Shown: positions 5,660 to 5,839 of the stretch, in pieces
Layout of the letters: every line of letters starts with the position of its first letter
How positions within the stretch are numbered: the stretch's first letter is position 1
Source: Cyclobacteriaceae bacterium
GTDB taxonomy: Bacteria > Bacteroidota > Bacteroidia > Cytophagales > Cyclobacteriaceae
Reading direction: 5' to 3'
NCBI GenBank assembly: GCA_025363495.1
Contig: JANYDR010000091.1
Span: 1-5,839, forward strand
Length of the DNA stretch: 5,839 nt
The notes under the pieces: generated by a model
Databases searched by the model: none
Told to the model about the DNA's origin: nothing
The model's input: only the letters and a program-made list of their open reading frames with translations
Program-made: the position numbers and the translations under genes

Positions 5660-5839
5660 ATGAAGCGCACGAAGATCAAAGAACTCCTCTCTACCCAACC
5701 CACAGGGCAAACTGTCCTTATCGAAGGCTGGGTACGTACTTTTCGCAACAACCAATTCATCGCACTTAATGATGGATCGACTATTCATAATCTTCAGGCG
5801 GTTGTTGAATTAAATTTCCTGCCAGAATCTATCCTCAAA
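5660..5839 (+). CDS. asnS: Asparaginyl-tRNA synthetase, N-terminal 60 residues (runs off window)
   Basis: ATG at 5660 opens a frame that is intact to the right edge. The product begins MKRTKIKELL and contains IEGWVRTFRNNQFIALNDGS (residues 21-40) followed by T-I-H-N-L-Q-A-V-V. This is the N-terminal OB-fold anticodon-binding domain of class IIb AsnRS. The enzyme charges tRNA-Asn with asparagine in the cytosol using ATP; full-length proteins are about 460-480 residues, so the catalytic domain lies outside the window. The start is fixed by the conserved MKRTKIK opening. The leader is A/T-rich (TTTCTATAATTCT) with no Shine-Dalgarno. It is transcribed divergently from rpoN across the repeat-bearing gap. 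Confidence 0.95.
   Translation, partial: MKRTKIKELLSTQPTGQTVLIEGWVRTFRNNQFIALNDGSTIHNLQAVVELNFLPESILK

Noticed and set aside
5570..5788. 72-codon minus-strand frame over the asnS start
   Set aside because: It is antisense to the strongly conserved AsnRS N-terminus and promoter, with no recognisable motif.

Overview
The window looks like ordinary chromosome from a member of the Bacteroidota, most likely a Cytophagales-type organism. Four things point there: start codons without Shine-Dalgarno sequences, promoters of the -33 TTTG / 19-bp spacer / -7 TAnnTTTG type, a C-terminal fragment of a large FtsX/MacB-type permease of the kind abundant in this phylum, and a Bacteroidota-style outer-membrane beta-barrel protein. 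The genus assignment is inference. I do not see an obvious new multi-gene system. The unusual material is a gene-breakage junction at the left end, a tRNA with an altered elbow base pair, and a complex inverted-repeat element between two divergent housekeeping genes.

Layout. Positions 1-288 (minus) hold the N-terminal part of an unrecognised protein whose 3' end lies outside the window. It overlaps head-on the start of a plus-strand remnant (262-897) that keeps only the last ~211 codons of an FtsX-like ABC permease. This arrangement suggests a recombination scar. Next come a minus-strand tRNA-Arg(ACG) (969-1042) with its own hairpin terminator, and a plus-strand secreted outer-membrane beta-barrel protein (1281-2060) with a clear promoter. 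Between the tRNA and that promoter (1043-1227) I see no gene and no confident signal. The converging gene ends at 2061-2159 carry a short AAGAAGT tandem repeat.

Positions 2160-5078 (minus) form a tight three-gene run. In transcription order it contains rpoN (sigma-54), a small PAP2-like integral membrane protein, and a PaaG-like crotonase-fold acyl-CoA isomerase. The gaps are 25 and 20 bp, so an operon is likely. A Bacteroidota-type promoter lies just upstream of rpoN.

The 581-bp stretch 5079-5659 separates rpoN from the divergent asnS (asparaginyl-tRNA synthetase, first 60 codons only). It has a promoter at each end. In between lie a ~167-bp element with ~39-bp imperfect inverted termini and two internal palindromic direct repeats (5259-5425), a smaller inverted repeat (5208-5256), and a degenerate ATCTGYG-type repeat (5559-5586). 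Nothing protein-coding was found in this gap.
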